From Botryococcus braunii (lineage: Eukaryota > Chlorophyta > Trebouxiophyceae): DNA of 25,000 nt. Location: positions 47,501-72,500 of the forward strand of contig KV908500.1 of the NCBI GenBank assembly GCA_002005505.1, in the 5' to 3' direction. Position numbers and translations under genes: made by a program. Positions 1-15,032 of the stretch are shown here, one piece after another (the first letter of the stretch is position 1; the number at the start of each line of letters is the position of its first letter). The notes under the pieces were generated by a model. That model was not told the DNA's origin, searched no databases, and saw only the letters and a list, made by a program, of their open reading frames with translations.

Positions 1-655
1 GAGATTCAATAATATTGGTGTTGGTGTAGTTCTTGTTTTGCCCAAAAACCACGAAATCCGCCGTAATATAGCATGCTAGTGCACGTTTCTACTTGTGTTA
101 CGTTTTCTACTTGTTACCTTTTTTAAATTTGACTTTAAGCACTAGAAGCTGTAATCAAGGGCTTACTTCGGTCCCTGGATCAGCGGGAAATCCTCCCTTG
201 CACACCGGCTGAGAGAATCAAAGGTGGGAGTGCGTCCACCAAGCAAAAACAGTGCGGATTACAGGATAATGAACGTTCCAACAGTGGACTTTACACCGGC
301 CGTATATTCTGTGTATTTCAATTACGGCTTACTACTTTGATCTCAAACATACAGCTCATGAGCTACATTTGCATGTATTTTGAGCTCGAGCCAAGCCAAG
401 GTGAGCTAGCGAGACGCAAATCTCTTTAAAAAGGGATTGCTCAATCCTTTTGTTTGGGGGTGAAGTAAGCGTTTCAAACATCGACTACGAATGTTTCTTA
501 TGATGTGTATGATGAGACCACGGCAAGCTCCTGAAGGTTTGAGTGCCTCTAAACGTGGTCCACTGCTCAAGGCTCTACCGAAGGGGTTTGGCCAGTTGGG
601 AAACGATGACACGTGACCCCAATGGGTTTTGCCACGTACAAGGCATGCATATTGT

Positions 656-705
656 ATGAAGATGTGCCTGATAAGACCACATGAAGATGTGTGTGATAGG
701 ACCAT
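656..705. repeat. 25-bp tandem duplication
   Basis: Two adjacent 25-bp copies at 656-680 and 681-705 both begin ATGAAGATGTG and end in a GACCA motif; they differ at a few positions. A looser third copy is visible near 499-523. Confidence 0.8.
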
Positions 706-1463
706 ATGTGTACATCGTCTGTACGGCGTGCTGTTGAAGGCAGGCTACCTCAAAAGGGCGACGTCGCTGCTGAAGGGACTCCTAGAACTGTGAGGACTCA
801 TCCAACTTGAGATATGTACATATCTCAACATGTTGTCATGGTGACATAAGCCTTTGCATGACATGTGATTGTCGAGAACGTAAGTATGCGCCGAAACAGT
901 TTTGGATTGCCTGGTGCCAACGTACCTCGTGTCCTTGTCTAGGTCTAAATAGGTCAGTGCGCGTCAATCTACATGGAACTGATCACAACACAGATCAACT
1001 TGCAATTTGATCACCAAAAGCCCTTCAAAGTGTGTTTGAAATCGGTACCGTTTCTGAGCTAGATTGAGTTGTCTGGCTGAACGGCATCGAGCTCACCACC
1101 TTCAACCACGTCATGAAGCACTTCTTGATCAAGGTGGCTTGGAAAAGTCTCAAACCCAGGTTTGCAACCATGCTCATGTATGGCATGAAACCATGGTCTG
1201 GGTAATATAGCATCGCAAACTTTTACACGTCATAAATCACTAAAAGTATAAAGCAGCTGAGAGTGTGTGATTGTTTATGTAGTGTAGACAATTTGTCGAG
1301 GTACAGTAACAGAAAGAACGTCGAAGACGTATTTTTGTGACCGTGCTCGGGTGATCCCAGAGCAGTGTGTGATGGTGAGGAGCAGTACAGCTCTGGAGTA
1401 GAAGATGTGTAATTTCTTGTTTTCTCATTTCTGTACCTGTAAAAGCTTGGGTGGGACTTCTAT

Positions 1464-1537
1464 ACACGTGCACGTGTTTTAAAACCCCTACACAAATTTG
1501 TGTAGGGGTGTTGCAACTTTTGGTGTTGCAACTTTTG
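1464..1537. repeat. Train of consecutive perfect palindromes
   Basis: Perfect palindromes abut one another: 1464-1477 (ACACGTGCACGTGT), 1477-1484 (TTTTAAAA) and 1484-1509 (26 bp, centred on AAATTT). These are followed by two identical 15-bp tandem copies at 1508-1522 and 1523-1537, each containing the 8-bp palindrome GTTGCAAC. No coding frame explains the arrangement. Confidence 0.9.
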
Positions 1538-2250
1538 AAACTATACAGACAAGGTGGATGTATTGGGAGAGGGAGTATGTACAGTATGAGGGTTGGTGGG
1601 GGGAGTGAATGGGGGATGGGTGGATGCGGGTTTGGGTAGACATGTCGACGTGTGGATACAGGTTGAAACACAGGACTTGGGGAGTCTTTCTTACAAATGG
1701 TGTTTGTTCCGGTATGTTCGGGTATACCCCGGACACATATGCACCTACATACGCACCTACACTTTTATTATGCACCCACATATGCACCAATGTAGGCACC
1801 TCCACTATCTTTCCTTCTGACCCGACTAGAATCGCCATCAAGATGCAACTGCAGTGTCCTCAACATGCCCAGCTTCCCCCAACGAAACATATGTCTATAA
1901 AAGGAACGGGCATGCCAGCAAAGCCTGCGGCCGGCAATCGAGCCGTTTGAAGGAATTCGCAGGAATGCTGACACGCACAGCCCGATTATACCCTACTCAG
2001 TTCACGTGATTTCACATTCATGGCTCACGTGGTGCACCTTGAGTGTTGACTTATAAGGGGCCCGCAACAATCCCATGCATGGCTTTACAGTCTTTACACA
2101 CGAATCATGCAGCCCTGGCCAGGACTCCATGGACTGTTTATAAACTCAATTAATTAATTTGCTCGAGCTGACCACGAGGCGCAGCGTCAGCGTTTAAAAC
2201 CTGACACATACATATATGGCGTCAAGTAGTTCATGGGCAAGGATGTCGCG

Positions 2251-2325
2251 CCCCGCATCGTTAGACGCATTACCACAAGCTTGCATCGTTAGACCCCGCA
2301 TCGTTAGACGCATTACCACAAGCTT
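2251..2325. repeat. Direct duplication of a 32-bp segment
   Basis: Identical 32-bp copies lie at 2251-2282 and 2294-2325, a 43-bp period. The spacer between them repeats part of the unit (GCATCGTTAGAC). The exact identity suggests a recent tandem duplication. Confidence 0.9.
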
Positions 2326-3050
2326 AAGCTGGCACTCTAAAGTTAGAGCCTGTCTGCTGTGGCATTACCAGCGACACCCGGGCGTCCGCCAGACGCCAGA
2401 AAAACTCAACTGACTGGACGTGGCACGTGGGGAGTGTCGATTGCCCCCCAAAAATAGAAGCAGTGGTGCACTGGTCTCACGTGAGACCACATGGACATGT
2501 AGCTCAATTCATCTGGGTAACTGACAGGCCTTAATCAACGGCACGAGTAACTAGTATTTCTTTTTCCTATTAAGAAATCCATGACTATGAATGATAATGA
2601 ATATGATCATGCATGATACATGATCGTCCTTCCAAGAATTCTATCGAAACAGCTGTGAGATTCCTTAGTACGTACTCAGCTAACAACAAGAAGCTAACCC
2701 TCCCTAGCACAAGCCTGTAGGCATACCCGATCATAAGTTGTCTCTAATTACAAACCCTTGCAGTCTCGAAGGCATCTGGATCATGTCTTCCAGATCTGAA
2801 AGACAAGACGACCTTGTAAAATTTGCTTGAAGGCTTTCGACAGTCCCCGGACCGGCTTAAGCGCGCCTTCTCTTGCCAATGTTTCATAGTCGGGACAGTT
2901 ACATAGAGTCAATAACCCTTCGTTTTGGGAGGTGCGACCAATCTTCGGCAGCCAACCGGCATCCAAGCCTGTGAAATTTCACAGGCTCGGACTTAAGCTT
3001 CTGCCTGTCTAGTGCGGGGTCTGGCATCATTTCTTAAGGTTGCGCTTTTT

Positions 3051-3172
3051 ACCCTGACTATACCCTCATTTTACCCTCACTGAGGTTAGCCCTCAGTTCG
3101 AAGCTTCGATGTTTACCCTGATTGTAAAATCAGCGGAAACAGCGAAGCTTGGAAATGAGGGTTAACAGGGTC
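3051..3172. repeat. Imperfect snap-back inverted repeat, about 120 bp
   Basis: The left end (ACCCTG...ACCCTCATTT) is the near-complement of the right end (AAATGAGGGTTAACAGGGT, 3154-3172). Internal pairs such as GAAGCTT also occur. It resembles a small foldback or MITE-like element, but no target-site duplication is clear. Confidence 0.55.
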
Positions 3173-3212
3173 GACAAGCAGAATTTAGACCTTGACGGAT
3201 CCGGAAGCCAGG

Positions 3213-3370
3213 TCTGTATAACAACCTATAGGCGCTATAGCCATAGGCGCCTACTAAGTAGCTACTGAGTAGGCTACGTGCACGGAAGCCAGGTCGACTT
3301 GGCTTCCGTGGACGTGGCCTACTGAATAACAGACGTCTGCATAACAACCTATGGGTGCTATAGCTATAGG
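3213..3370. repeat. 35-bp direct repeats flanking a 54-bp hairpin
   Basis: Copies at 3213-3247 and 3336-3370 match at 31 of 35 positions and share ATAACAACCTAT and GCTATAGC. Between them, 3269-3322 is an inverted repeat with 26-bp arms (23 matching) and a 2-bp loop, whose core is CACGGAAGCC / GGCTTCCGTG. Confidence 0.8.
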
Positions 3371-3486
3371 AGCGTATTCAGTAGGCTATGTATTCTCTTC
3401 CACTTGGTCAAAGGCGTACGCAATTCCACCCCGCAACCAGATTTGCATGCCACTTTGCGTACCCTCCAGATGTCCCTGCCCACATA

Positions 3487-3579
3487 AGAGGGGGTAGTGT
3501 GGACTCTGTGTAGATGTATCTGATGTATCTGCAACAGATATATCAGATACACCTACATAGAGTCCACAAAACCCCCTCT
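3487..3579. repeat. Long hairpin with 45-bp arms and a 3-base loop
   Basis: Arm 3487-3531 and arm 3535-3579 are complementary at 40 of 45 positions, separated by only CAA (3532-3534). The outer ends are AGAGGGGG and CCCCCTCT. If transcribed, it would fold into one long stem. No reading frame or RNA family that I recognise explains it. Confidence 0.9.
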
Positions 3580-3763
3580 GATAAGAGACCCAATTAGGAG
3601 ACCTCTGGTGCCCCCCCCTCCCCCCTTCTCTCAAAACAATCCCGGTGTAACCAAGCCAGTGGGCTCGACCGGATGGTCGAGTCCGGGCATACCGTGCGTA
3701 CAATCCATACCCCTAATAGTACCCATGCGCGTGTTCGTTGCCTCTCCATCCTAACCCGAGGTC

Positions 3764-3941
3764 CCCGGTACAGCAAGGGGGACGGCTACCAAGTACGTAC
3801 CGGGTACAACCCAGTACAGCAAGGGGGGAGCCTCCCAGGTACCCCGATACAGCAAGGGCCCTAGGGGGGAGCCTCCCAGGTAGCCGGGTACAGCAAGGGG
3901 GGAGCCTCCCATGTATCCGGGTACAGCAAGGGGGCCGGCCG

Positions 3942-3957
<16 letters not shown>
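3764..3957. repeat. Minisatellite spanning the TBC gene stop codon
   Basis: Five copies of a unit beginning TACAGCAAGG, containing GGAGCCTCCC and ending CCGGG are spaced 33 to 42 bp apart. On the minus strand the regular unit is 33 bp and would read as an 11-residue repeat. The copy nearest the gene contains the last codons and the TAG of the minus-strand TBC gene (stop at 3942-3944), so the array begins within the coding end and runs into the 3' untranslated side. Confidence 0.85.
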
Positions 3958-9046
<5,089 letters not shown>

Positions 9047-9073
9047 CTAACCTGCACGCTCGTCCCCGTTCCC

Positions 9074-9076
<3 letters not shown>

Positions 9077-9154
<78 letters not shown>

Positions 9155-9190
9155 GCACGCACGCACGCACACACGCACGCACGCACGCGT
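9077..9190. repeat. (CA)n followed by (GCAC)n
   Basis: About 37 CA units pass into GCAC tetramers with one CACACA interruption. It lies between the tentative first TBC exon and the arginine-finger exon. Confidence 0.95.
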
Positions 9191-9214
9191 GCACAACCAC
9201 GGACCCCAACATAC

Positions 9215-9414
9215 CCAATCGCCATGCAGATGCTGAACTCCCAGTCCCCACGAGCACCATGCAGGTCCACAAGCGGCAGGGTCCCCACTCCCGTCTCCTC
9301 TTCCCTGAACCATCCTAGTACACACCTTCGCTCCCTCCCCTTCCCCCGCCCCCCTCTCATCCATTCAAAGGTCCTGCTTTCCCCACCAGCATGTGTGGGT
9401 ACCTTGCTGCACAA
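9215..9414 (-). CDS. Possible N-terminal exon of the TBC gene
   Basis: The frame is open through this segment and ends at a good donor (GG|GTATGT, phase 2). That fits in phase onto the next exon if the acceptor is the TTAG ending at 9047. The predicted peptide ends ...SICMAIG, loosely like the MAIS segment before the R-x-VWP motif in TBC1D20. About nine residues present in that family would be missing, so another small exon or a different structure is possible. The start codon is not identified. Confidence 0.3.
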
Positions 9415-9928
9415 AGCAGCTTCCTAGTTGTCCCCCAGCATGCCCTCCATACAACCTCCCCTCCCTTTCAGAGTCTACCCTTTGTCCATGGACCCCCCCC
9501 CCCCGGGGCGCCCTTTCGCCCAGTACCGCTGAACAAAAACTAAGACATAAACAATGGAAAATTGGGCCGGAGTTAAGGTAAAAGCCCCGCATTTGCACAA
9601 ATCCAAACTTGGAGTGTGGTACAAGCATAGTGACAAAAGCACCAGCATGTCTTAAGGACTGGTCACAGCAGCAAGTGCAGGCGGCAGGGGGTCAATCTGC
9701 GTAAACTTGGGCCTGGACACTTGTGAACAGAGGGTACCTCATTGTTGACAAGTCCCCTGACAGCTGCAATCTTCCGCAGCTGGGCAGTGTCCACCTGCAT
9801 TTTCATCCCAAGGTTTCACAGTCACAGTCTGTCTGCCCTCTTTTCACCCCCTCTCGTTCCCAAATGTAGACTATTAATGTGGGTCCCCATCCCTGGGGGT
9901 TGACCAAGGTCTTCTGTACCTCGTATGA
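9415..9928. other. Intergenic or 5' flank of the TBC gene
   Basis: No recognisable coding segment. It contains a C11 run near 9495. It should hold the 5' end and promoter of the minus-strand TBC gene, but no promoter motif can be identified with confidence. Confidence 0.4.
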
Positions 9929-10336
9929 TTACTTACTCCACTTTAATCCCATCTTCCTAGGAGTGAAGAGGCTCAAGTCGTGTCTCATGTTGCAAACTTT
10001 TACATTGACACCCTCAACGTCTTGCACATCAAGAGAATAGTGCAAGCCCACAAGGCCTTGGACGGCGCGCACCGGTTCAGTATCAAGAACCTTATTTATT
10101 GCACGGATTGTGTCCAAGTCTCTTTCCTTGTCCTCCGACGCATGCCGCCTCGCTTTCAAACCTTTCCGCTTTTTGTGGCCGCCCATTTCGTCAAGACGTA
10201 AATTCAATGCCAGAGACACGAAAACTCCATATTTAACATATGGTGTCGGACGCACAGGTTGCACAAGGGCACCGCTTTTCGGTGGGTGATCTGATGTTCC
10301 GACCAAACAACTACGGGAGCGAAAAGGGATCTTCAA
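9929..10336 (-). CDS. Hypothetical basic protein, 135 codons
   Basis: An open frame from ATG to TAG that is not built from repeats. The middle is lysine/arginine-rich (GGHKKRKGLKARRHASEDKE), followed by a mixed segment with several hydrophobic positions (VQGLVGLHYSLDVQDVEGV), ending GLKWSK. I recognise no family. It could be a real small gene, an exon of a larger one or a transposon remnant. Its position about 500 bp upstream of the TBC gene on the same strand suggests no functional link. Confidence 0.3.
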   Translation of the reverse strand: MKIPFRSRSCLVGTSDHPPKSGALVQPVRPTPYVKYGVFVSLALNLRLDEMGGHKKRKGLKARRHASEDKERDLDTIRAINKVLDTEPVRAVQGLVGLHYSLDVQDVEGVNVKVCNMRHDLSLFTPRKMGLKWSK

Positions 10337-11932
10337 ACGGTTACGAATCGTCCGTCCTTGAGGTATCAGTCACTGCAATTTGTAAAACGTGAAAAACGTC
10401 ATCTGGCCCTGGACTTGCGGAGGCAACAGATACAGAAGCCAACCAAGGATAGGAATGCAAGAGTGCTCAGCGTCGCTCATCCCCAATTGAATTATGTTTA
10501 AGATAAGTATTGATCAGATGCACATAGTCAGTGACACACGCGTGACATGCAAGAGAAATAGGACGACACCAACTACTGATATGAGATCGTACGGAGACTA
10601 CACGAAAATACCTGCCCCGTTCCAAAATCGTGATCTAGCATATATGCTAAATTATGAGCCTTGAACGACAATAATTTCGTGCTACTATTTGTTGTATGGG
10701 ATATACTGCATGTTAGAGCACAATACGCCGGAACCTTACGACCGATTACGGCCGCTCCGTGACATATCTGGGTACCGGGTTCCCAAGTCGCTGTCCCCAG
10801 GAGACCAGTGGACAACCTGCACCGTCGCATTGTCCGGACCAACTTGGGCCTCGACTGGACTCACCATGCCCAGTGGACAGATGTTAGTCCTTTCCTTTTC
10901 TTACAAGAGTGCGATAAAAAGACCAGCACAATGTTTTGAAAAACAGCCCAAATGTGTGAAGCTACAAATCACACCCAGCGAGCAGCCCGCTGGCGACCCA
11001 CAGCAGCAGCAATAATGAAACTGACCTGCCGCATGACAAAATAATTTACCACATATTCTTGTGCAATGACACTTCAAAATCCCCTGGGGGCTCTTCAACA
11101 GGACCAGCACATCAGCACGCAACGTTGGTTACCCCCCACCCCCCCTCTCTCAATCATTTCAATAAAAAAGGCGTGGACGGCCACGTGGCCGTGCACATGC
11201 TATATGGCGGGTTCTTAATGCGCCAGTGAGACAAATTCTTTCCTTTCCTTTCCTTTCCGTATATTGGCACCTCCGAAGGAAAACGTATGGGGCCCCACTT
11301 CTTGAGTCCATTAAAAACTGCATCAATAGGTCATTTCGAAGTTTGCCCCTATGCATACTGAATTTCACTCCTACCCATAAATGATGACATTTGAGTACCA
11401 GTAGTGTTCATTAGGGACTTAGCCAGTACATATATATATGTATGCTATATATGTAGAATATACATAGTGTAGATATAGACTGTCTAGACTGATATGCCAA
11501 GGCTAGCATATATACATGTATACATGTATGTTTAGACTATGCTCTTATGTTAGAGCAATGTTGGCATACGACCTTGACCCATATGGTGACCCATGCATGA
11601 GCCTCTCGGAGCCTACTAGGCATACCAGCCAAAGGCAGGCCCCGGCCGCAGCCTTTTCATTCTTGCCTTATCGGCACATCCAGCGCTACTTGGAACTCAA
11701 GCTTGTTATGCCCAAGAATGAGGTAAAGCCAAAATCCGATACCAAATGCAAAGTAGGCCTGAGAAACGTCCGTTAACGGACTTTGTGGACTTTCGCACGT
11801 GCCGTTTTAGTTTCGGCGAGTTTCTAAGTTGAGTTATCGTCTTCTCATGTTTACCTATGATACTCCGAAGACTCAAGGAAAGTATCCTTTGCTTCTTGAA
11901 ATTCACGATCCATGTTGTTGATGCATCCTCAT

Positions 11933-11962
11933 ATGACGCATCCTCGTATGTGGATGCGTCAT
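11933..11962. repeat. Perfect hairpin, 11-bp arms
   Basis: ATGACGCATCC at 11933-11943 pairs exactly with GGATGCGTCAT at 11952-11962 across an 8-base loop. A partial extra copy of the arm (GATGCATCC) lies just upstream. Confidence 0.9.
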
Positions 11963-12102
11963 AATGATCCTCATGACTTAATTTAAATACTTGTTTCCTA
12001 ATTAGTGTACTAGACAAGCTATTCCTAGTCTAGTATAACAACTGCCAGGTACTACAGTCTAGACTAATCAGCACTCACACCACTTGCACACCAATTGGAA
12101 AC

Positions 12103-12104
<2 letters not shown>

Positions 12105-12133
<29 letters not shown>
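12105..12133. repeat. Poly-A tract, 29 bases
   Basis: An uninterrupted A29 on the plus strand. It might mark the end of a retroposed sequence, but no flanking target-site duplication or recognisable cDNA was found. Confidence 0.95.
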
Positions 12134-12135
<2 letters not shown>

Positions 12136-12703
12136 TTCAAGGACATCCTGTGGTGCATCAGCTAGTTGGTGTTAATGCGGGAGGCATCTCACCACATCAG
12201 CGTCGTCTCACTCATTCTTCACTTCCCTTTCAACTTGATCTTAGCAGTTTGGTTGTCGGGAACATGGGATCGAGAACTTATAACGCCTGAATATAGGTCA
12301 GATTACTGACAAAGAAATGCTTACTTATAGATTTCTTTACATAGGTCCGTATTCTGCAGTCAGGTCATGTATGAACACATCGATATCATATATACATCGA
12401 TATACTTACAAACATGCTGATAATCTTCTCTTTTTCTTTCTTTTATCAGCCTGTGGGATTCATGAAATACGGGAAAGAAGCGCTTCTTTCCATTATGTCC
12501 ATGAATCTCGTTCTCCAACCCCCCCCCCCCCCCCCGGGCCCCCTGGAGGCCCCCGCGCCTCCCCAGCCGGGGTGTGGGCAAAGTAAGCACTTCAAGATTG
12601 ACAACAACCCATCAAGAACTTCAATCCAAGATACTAGAAATATCTTTGTTGGGCTTACTGGGTCAGGCAACCACATGGTTGACAAAACCTCTGAGTCATG
12701 GAT

Positions 12704-12967
12704 CGCGCTTCCACTCATTGCGATGAGTGGAAGAGCGATTACAGAAATTGAGGGATATCCCTCAATTTCTATAATAGGTGTCCAAGCACTTTCTTGCCAC
12801 TAGTGTACTGGTACACTATATATTGTGGCATAGTCCCCCTATATATAGACAGTTATAGGGAGACATACTGGTCACATGACCCAGCTGGTCATAAATTTAC
12901 CTGCAGGTTATAAATTTACTATCCTGATGCACGTGCACGATGCACGTGCACGTCACATGCATATGCA
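12704..12967. repeat. Palindrome train of about 260 bp
   Basis: Consecutive inverted repeats: hairpin 12708-12733 (11-bp arms, 4-base loop); perfect 28-bp palindrome 12743-12770; nested hairpin 12795-12830 (arms TGCCAC and TAGTGTAC); hairpin 12833-12864 (11-bp arms, one mismatch); GGTCACATGACC 12870-12881; CCAGCTGG 12881-12888; ACCTGCAGGT 12899-12908; a 13-bp tandem duplication 12926-12951 with TGCACGTGCA in each copy; TGCATATGCA 12958-12967. Almost every base belongs to a palindrome. Confidence 0.88.
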
Positions 12968-13259
12968 GCATACCCAACGGTGCGGCTCTGTGCCCACACA
13001 TGCCGGACATATAATGATCACCATGCATGATGGCACTCACACCAGGGTGCCGCATGTGCATACCGTAGAGAGACATGTGCACAATCCTGATCTCATCTCG
13101 CATGTGTCATATAACATGCTCAGAGCCTAAGCTGGCACGTCTATTAGCACCAGCACCAAAGAATTTGTGACTGCCTACAGGATAACCAACAGGTGTGTTT
13201 GCACTTCTGTGGTTCAACCAAATGCCGACTTCAGTTAATGGTCCAAAACAGCAGAGACT

Positions 13260-13664
13260 TTGTCTGACCACACCGGAAAATTGGGAGACACCTCGAATTG
13301 GCATACTCTATACACAGAACAAGAACTTCAGAAACACTCACGACGAGCCATGGGGGGCTCAACCAAGCTAGGCCGTTGCAAAACTCTCAGAAACACATCC
13401 CTTGGTCGGGACATGTGCGTTAGATATAAAGACCACCTTGCAAGGTCTATGGGGGTTCAACCTCAGCCCATCCAGAACAAAATGTGTAGAAGAGGGCTAT
13501 CCCCGGGAGAACCCAGCCAAAAAAGGCGCATGAGCCCACGGTCGGACTTTGCCAAAGCTGCCGAGCTGACTAGGACCGACAAACGGTCAGCAACTGAAAT
13601 GGTCGATGTCCAAATCCTGTTTCCCGCCTCCCTTATGGGCCTGGTCAGATTCATCAGGAATTAA
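13260..13664 (+). CDS. Hypothetical reading frame, 134 codons, doubtful
   Basis: An ATG-to-TAA frame of mixed composition, polar and basic overall (TKLGRCKTLRNTSLGRD, PSQKRRMSPRSD), without a hydrophobic core pattern or a known motif. It runs opposite to, and downstream of, the membrane protein gene at 13781. It could be chance, or an exon. Confidence 0.15.
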   Translation: MSDHTGKLGDTSNWHTLYTEQELQKHSRRAMGGSTKLGRCKTLRNTSLGRDMCVRYKDHLARSMGVQPQPIQNKMCRRGLSPGEPSQKRRMSPRSDFAKAAELTRTDKRSATEMVDVQILFPASLMGLVRFIRN

Positions 13665-13780
13665 GCTCGTCTGGCAGTAGCGCTCGCGGAGTTTGCAGTG
13701 CAGAAACCAAAGACATGCTGCTCATACGAGCAGCAAATTCAGCGGGCTCGGAACTGTGTGATGGGAAGTGGGGCTGCCCT

Positions 13781-14806
13781 CTAAGTGAGGGAGTCCAGCA
13801 CCACGGTCCAGACCACACTCGCCGAAAAACAGAAGATGCAGAAGCCCACGGCAATGCCCCTCTCCAGCTTGGAGCGATCCAAAAAGGGCCAGCGCAGCGC
13901 AGCGGTCTCAAACTCGGGACCGAGAACCGCCTTTGCGGCCGAAGTCCGTAAGAACGCTCTTCGCCTCAAGGCATCTGCCAGAAACACGAGCACGCACGCA
14001 AAGACGCAGCCCGTCAGCTGCCAAAAGGCCAGGGCGGTTGGGCAGGACAGCCGGGCGCTCGACGGAGAAACATCCAAGGGGGGTCCCCCCACGCCCCTCA
14101 GCCACAACGAGGCCGTTTCCACCACGGAGAGCAGCCCAGGCTCCATCGTGACGAGATTGTCAGCTACCCCTCGCAGACCGCATATGTACCTGTTGCCGGA
14201 AATGCCTGAAATCATGAAGAGGACTCCAATCAGCAGGTCAGGCAGCTGGCCGATTGGGAGCGCCAACACGTTCCACACCATCCCCGAGATGTCGATGTTT
14301 TCGGTGAAGAACGCTTTGACCGCGCCCTGCTGCCAGTGGGGGGGCGCCCCGGGCTTGGCGCCTATGGACTTGTACCACATGAGGACGGCTCGGGCCGGCC
14401 TGGCGGCGAACAATATGCTCGAGATTGTGACGGCTTTAACGACCCGATGATGCCTTGCGTAAAACGCAGGCTTGAAGAGCATGATGCTCATGAGAGTGGC
14501 TGCGCTGAGTGGATGCATCAATGCAAGAAACGCCCCCGGAGGAATGTTCCCTCTTTCCTGGGGAAATGCTAGATATTTCAGCGCGAAACCCGTCCAGACG
14601 AACCCGCCCCCCACACAAGCGGACCAGGTCCACAGATTGATGTTATTTGCAAGGTAGCGCTGGTACATGTGCTCCAGGTCTGGCGATGAGAATGAAAACA
14701 CGGAGAAGTTCAGGAAGTTTTGCGGCCATCCATCAAAAACTGCTGCGGACCCGAGCATGCCTTGCTGGGACGGAGTGGCTCGCTCGGTTGGAGCGGCGCT
14801 CGCCAT
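13781..14806 (-). CDS. Unrecognised multi-pass membrane protein, about 341 residues
   Basis: One long GC-rich exon. I chose the ATG at 14806 (MASAAPTERATPS) over the one at 14824. The bases just upstream, GATTGTTTGCAG|GTTC, look like a splice acceptor, so coding may instead continue from an upstream exon. Hydrophobic segments fall roughly at residues 56-80, 91-110, 123-142, 176-201, 259-279 and 316-337, giving about six membrane spans. Between them lie short polar loops, including DLEHMYQRYLANN before span 1 and the basic DALRRRAFLR after span 5. It is not built from repeats and the opposite-strand frames are its shadow. I do not recognise the family; transporter or structural membrane roles are both possible. 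It ends LDSLT and TAG at 13781-13783. Confidence 0.72.
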   Translation of the reverse strand: MASAAPTERATPSQQGMLGSAAVFDGWPQNFLNFSVFSFSSPDLEHMYQRYLANNINLWTWSACVGGGFVWTGFALKYLAFPQERGNIPPGAFLALMHPLSAATLMSIMLFKPAFYARHHRVVKAVTISSILFAARPARAVLMWYKSIGAKPGAPPHWQQGAVKAFFTENIDISGMVWNVLALPIGQLPDLLIGVLFMISGISGNRYICGLRGVADNLVTMEPGLLSVVETASLWLRGVGGPPLDVSPSSARLSCPTALAFWQLTGCVFACVLVFLADALRRRAFLRTSAAKAVLGPEFETAALRWPFLDRSKLERGIAVGFCIFCFSASVVWTVVLDSLT

Positions 14807-14914
14807 GAACCTGCAAACAATCATGGTTCGTGTGAGCTCCCATCCCTTGCAAGGACTTTTTGCGACCTTTTGAACTGGAGGACAGATGTCATGACAACAT
14901 GTGGCAGTCCCCCA

Positions 14915-14935
14915 CCCCCCCCCCCCTCAAAAAAA

Positions 14936-15030
<95 letters not shown>
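14915..15030. repeat. Poly-C, A-rich, (CA)n tract
   Basis: C-rich run at about 14911-14926, then TCAAAAAAACC and about 47 CA units at 14937-15030. It lies upstream of the minus-strand membrane protein gene. Confidence 0.97.

Positions 15031-15032
<2 letters not shown>

Larger units (their letters stand above)
1..3760. other. Intergenic region with no recognisable gene
   Basis: Reading frames here are short (at most about 140 codons), overlap each other on both strands, and have compositions set by the local repeats. None resembles a protein family I know. A weak plus-strand frame near 1090-1200 reads like a coding fragment but is too short to name. The stretch contains short tandem repeats and, at 1464-1537 and 3051-3579, clusters of inverted repeats that are listed separately. 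It lies beyond the 3' end of the minus-strand TBC gene. Confidence 0.6.
10337..13259. other. Intergenic region rich in short palindromes and A+T
   Basis: Short overlapping frames on both strands, none recognisable. TA-rich palindromic stretches occur at about 11428-11530 (repeats of ACATATATAT and TACATGTATACATGTA). There is an 11-bp-arm hairpin at 11933-11962, A29 at 12105-12133, C17 at 12519-12535 and a palindrome train at 12704-12967. It may be old transposon debris, but no transposase or reverse transcriptase segment was seen. Confidence 0.55.

Noticed and set aside
13440..13470. GGGTTCAACC resembling a tRNA B box
   Set aside because: No matching A box, acceptor stem or cloverleaf could be drawn around it.
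9929..13700. Transposase or reverse transcriptase remnants
   Set aside because: No DDE, RT or integrase motif was visible in any frame; the region is described only by its repeats.
13785..14450. 221-codon plus-strand frame
   Set aside because: Opposite-strand shadow of the membrane protein; composition is low in hydrophobic pattern and lacks family features.
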